Source: 66-474 sp040255405 (GTDB lineage: Bacteria; Pseudomonadota; Gammaproteobacteria; Xanthomonadales; Rhodanobacteraceae). From it: DNA of 64,000 bases. Location: NCBI GenBank assembly GCA_040255405.1, contig JBDZUX010000008.1, positions 31,613 through 95,612 of the forward strand, written 5' to 3'. Shown here piece after piece: positions 62,462-64,000 of the stretch (positions are counted from its first letter, which is position 1; each line of letters begins with the position of its first letter). The position numbers and the translations under genes were made by a program. The notes below the pieces were generated by a model, which searched no databases, had not been told where the DNA came from, and saw only the letters and a list, made by a program, of their open reading frames with translations.

Positions 62462-62486
62462 GGAATTCTCCGGTTGACGGATGCGG

Positions 62487-63794
62487 TCAGCCCGCGCTGT
62501 TCTGCGGGTGCATCACCTCGTCGAAGGTCAGGGAAACCTCGGTGGTGTCCGCATGGTCGGCCACCCATTCGGAAACCTGGTCCTCGAGGACGGCGGTGCG
62601 AACGTTGTCCATCATCTGGGGGTTGCCGCGATAGAGTTCAATGACCTGCTCGGGTTCTTCGTAGGTCGAAGCGATCTTGGCGATCCGCTCGGTCACCTTG
62701 CGATTGTCCACCCGCAGGTTGTTGCTCTGGGCGATTTGTCGCAGCAGCAGCCCCGCGATCACGCGCTGATGGGCGATCGGCTGCGCGGCTTCCATCGCGG
62801 CCGCGGGCAACGACTGCTCACCGGAGAGATTCGGCATGGCCGCGCGGACCAGCGATTCGGCTTCGGCGCGTGCGAGCACCTTCGGCACCTCGACGTCGGC
62901 GTAGGTGGCCGCCAGCTTGGCACCCACCTCGTTGCGCAGGCGCGCACGCAGGGCGTTGTCGAGTTCGCGCTCCAGATTGGCGCGTACCTCGGTGCGGAAG
63001 GTTTCGACGCTGCCGTCGGCGATCCCGAAATTGCGTATGAACGCCTCGTCCACCTCGGGGGTCTTTGGCTCCTGCACTTCGCCGATTTTCAGTTCGACGC
63101 GGGCCTGTTTGGCCGCGAGCTGCGGGATCGGGAAGGTCGGCGGAAATTGTGCTTCGAACGACAATTCCTCGCCCGCCTTGTGGCCCTGCAGCGCCCCATC
63201 GAACGCTGCGAGCGCGGTGTTGCCACCCAACACGGTGGCGGCGCGTTCACGTCCTTCGGCAGGATGACGGAAATCGTCGGCCTGGGCGGTGTAATCCACG
63301 ATCACCATGTCACCGTCGGCCGCGGCACGGTCGACCTTCTCGAATACCCGGCGCTGCACCTGCAGGGTCTCGATCATCCGGTCGACGTCGGCATCGCCCA
63401 CTTCGGCCTTGGGACGGTCGATCTTCAGGATCGCGACTTCCACCGTCGGCAATTCCGGCATGACTTCGAAGGTCGCGGTGTAGGCGATTTCGCCGTCCCG
63501 TGGCTTGCCGTCGGTGTCGATGCTGGGGTTGGCGACCGGCTGCAGGTTCTGCTGCTGCACGGCTTCGCGGAAGGTGCTGCCGATCAGGTCGGAAAGCGCC
63601 TCGCCGCGCACCTGCTCACCGAAGCGCTGCTCGATGACCTTGGCCGGCACCTTGCCGGGCCGGAAACCCTTCAGCCGCACGTTGCGCCCGAGTTCGCTGA
63701 TGCGCTGGCGCACCTTCGACTCGTACTGTTCGGCCGGGAATTTGACCGTCAGCTTGCGCTCGAGCTTGCCGACGTTTTCCAGGGACACTTGCAT
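62487..63794 (-). CDS. tig: Trigger factor
   Basis: Trigger factor is the ribosome-associated chaperone and peptidyl-prolyl isomerase. The 435-residue protein has the ribosome-binding domain with signature GFRPGKVPAKVIEQRFG (residues 44-60). A FKBP-type domain (about 155-240: GDMVIVDYTAQADD) and the C-terminal chaperone arms follow. It is first in the tig-clpP(-clpX) order, conserved across Gammaproteobacteria. Confidence 0.96.
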   Translation of the reverse strand: MQVSLENVGKLERKLTVKFPAEQYESKVRQRISELGRNVRLKGFRPGKVPAKVIEQRFGEQVRGEALSDLIGSTFREAVQQQNLQPVANPSIDTDGKPRDGEIAYTATFEVMPELPTVEVAILKIDRPKAEVGDADVDRMIETLQVQRRVFEKVDRAAADGDMVIVDYTAQADDFRHPAEGRERAATVLGGNTALAAFDGALQGHKAGEELSFEAQFPPTFPIPQLAAKQARVELKIGEVQEPKTPEVDEAFIRNFGIADGSVETFRTEVRANLERELDNALRARLRNEVGAKLAATYADVEVPKVLARAEAESLVRAAMPNLSGEQSLPAAAMEAAQPIAHQRVIAGLLLRQIAQSNNLRVDNRKVTERIAKIASTYEEPEQVIELYRGNPQMMDNVRTAVLEDQVSEWVADHADTTEVSLTFDEVMHPQNSAG

Positions 63795-63875
63795 TGCAGC
63801 TCCTGATGTTCAGTGCGATGTTGCGTTCGTGCCGGCCGTGCTCGCCATTGCGCCGTCGCCGAGTCCGGCGAGCCG

Positions 63876-64000
63876 CCATCCATGGGCATCGGCCGTTTCG
63901 CGCTGGCTCGATGTCGCCATCCATGGCTTGAAAATGGTCTGGGGCAAGCTGTCTGATTGCCCTCCATGGCAAAAAAGTACTTCCTCATCCATGGCAAAAA
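63876..64000. repeat. Cluster of CCATCCATGG repeats upstream of tig
   Basis: CCATCCATGG occurs at 63876-63885 and 63917-63926. Shortened forms inside TCCATGGCAAAAA occur at 63963-63975 and 63988-64000, the last continuing past the window. The four units lie 26-46 bp apart. They occupy the region where the tig promoter should be. Confidence 0.6.

Noticed and set aside
63876..64000. CRISPR array
   Set aside because: Repeat units are about 10-13 bp, unevenly spaced and without cas genes, so they do not meet CRISPR architecture.

Overview
The window is high-GC, densely packed chromosomal DNA. The gene set and order point to the gammaproteobacterial order Lysobacterales (Xanthomonadales), most likely a Rhodanobacteraceae-type genome. 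Evidence is the Xanthomonas-like order rseP-bamA-lpxD-fabZ-lpxA-lpxB-rnhB-dnaE-accA, the arginine pathway unique to this group (N-acetylornithine carbamoyltransferase, fused N-acetylglutamate synthase/kinase, ArgE-type deacetylase), a very large TonB-dependent receptor, and clpX-clpP-tig. The genus is inference. I see no rRNA, complete tRNA, insertion sequence, prophage or CRISPR array.

Layout. 1-17.5 kb (+): envelope biogenesis and housekeeping. It holds RseP, BamA, the lipid A genes lpxD/fabZ/lpxA/lpxB, a membrane sulfatase-fold enzyme resembling lipoteichoic acid synthase translationally coupled to lpxB, rnhB, dnaE, accA, a NYN-domain protein and tilS. skp, usually between bamA and lpxD, is absent. 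17.5-29 kb: accessory metabolism, with a small exported His-rich protein, an S9 peptidase, an arylamine N-acetyltransferase, an AraC regulator divergent from a SnoaL-like protein and an MddA-like methanethiol methyltransferase, and a tightly coupled trio (alkyl-DHAP-synthase-like flavoprotein, GlpD, FGGY kinase). 29-40.3 kb (-): a sulfotransferase, then a locus that looks dedicated to chitosan/glucosamine oligosaccharides: LacI regulator, GH2 exo-beta-D-glucosaminidase, APC permease, TonB-dependent receptor and glucokinase. A perfect palindrome overlaps a TTGACA box in front of the glucokinase.

40.5-48.9 kb: a small lipoprotein, an M28 glutamate-carboxypeptidase-like enzyme, a membrane protein, a Kch-type potassium channel, an MscS channel, an acetate-transporter-family protein, and PhaR with PhaB. 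48.9-57.4 kb (-): the arginine cluster argF'-osmC-argG-GNAT-argE-argAB-argC-argH, with a possible leader/attenuator in front of argF'. 57.5-64 kb: a glycine-zipper protein, cysS-sufE (+), then clpX, clpP and tig (-).

The intergenic DNA is rich in palindromic repeats of at least four families. Several have entered coding sequence: one supplies an internal in-frame segment of ArgE, others supply the C-terminal tail of ArgC and both the start codon and the tail of the GH2 enzyme. The most interesting items are the glucosamine locus with its operator, the flavoprotein-GlpD-kinase trio, the LtaS-like enzyme in the lipid A operon, the repeat-encoded peptide in ArgE, and the degenerate RNase HII signature next to a thioredoxin-like gene remnant.
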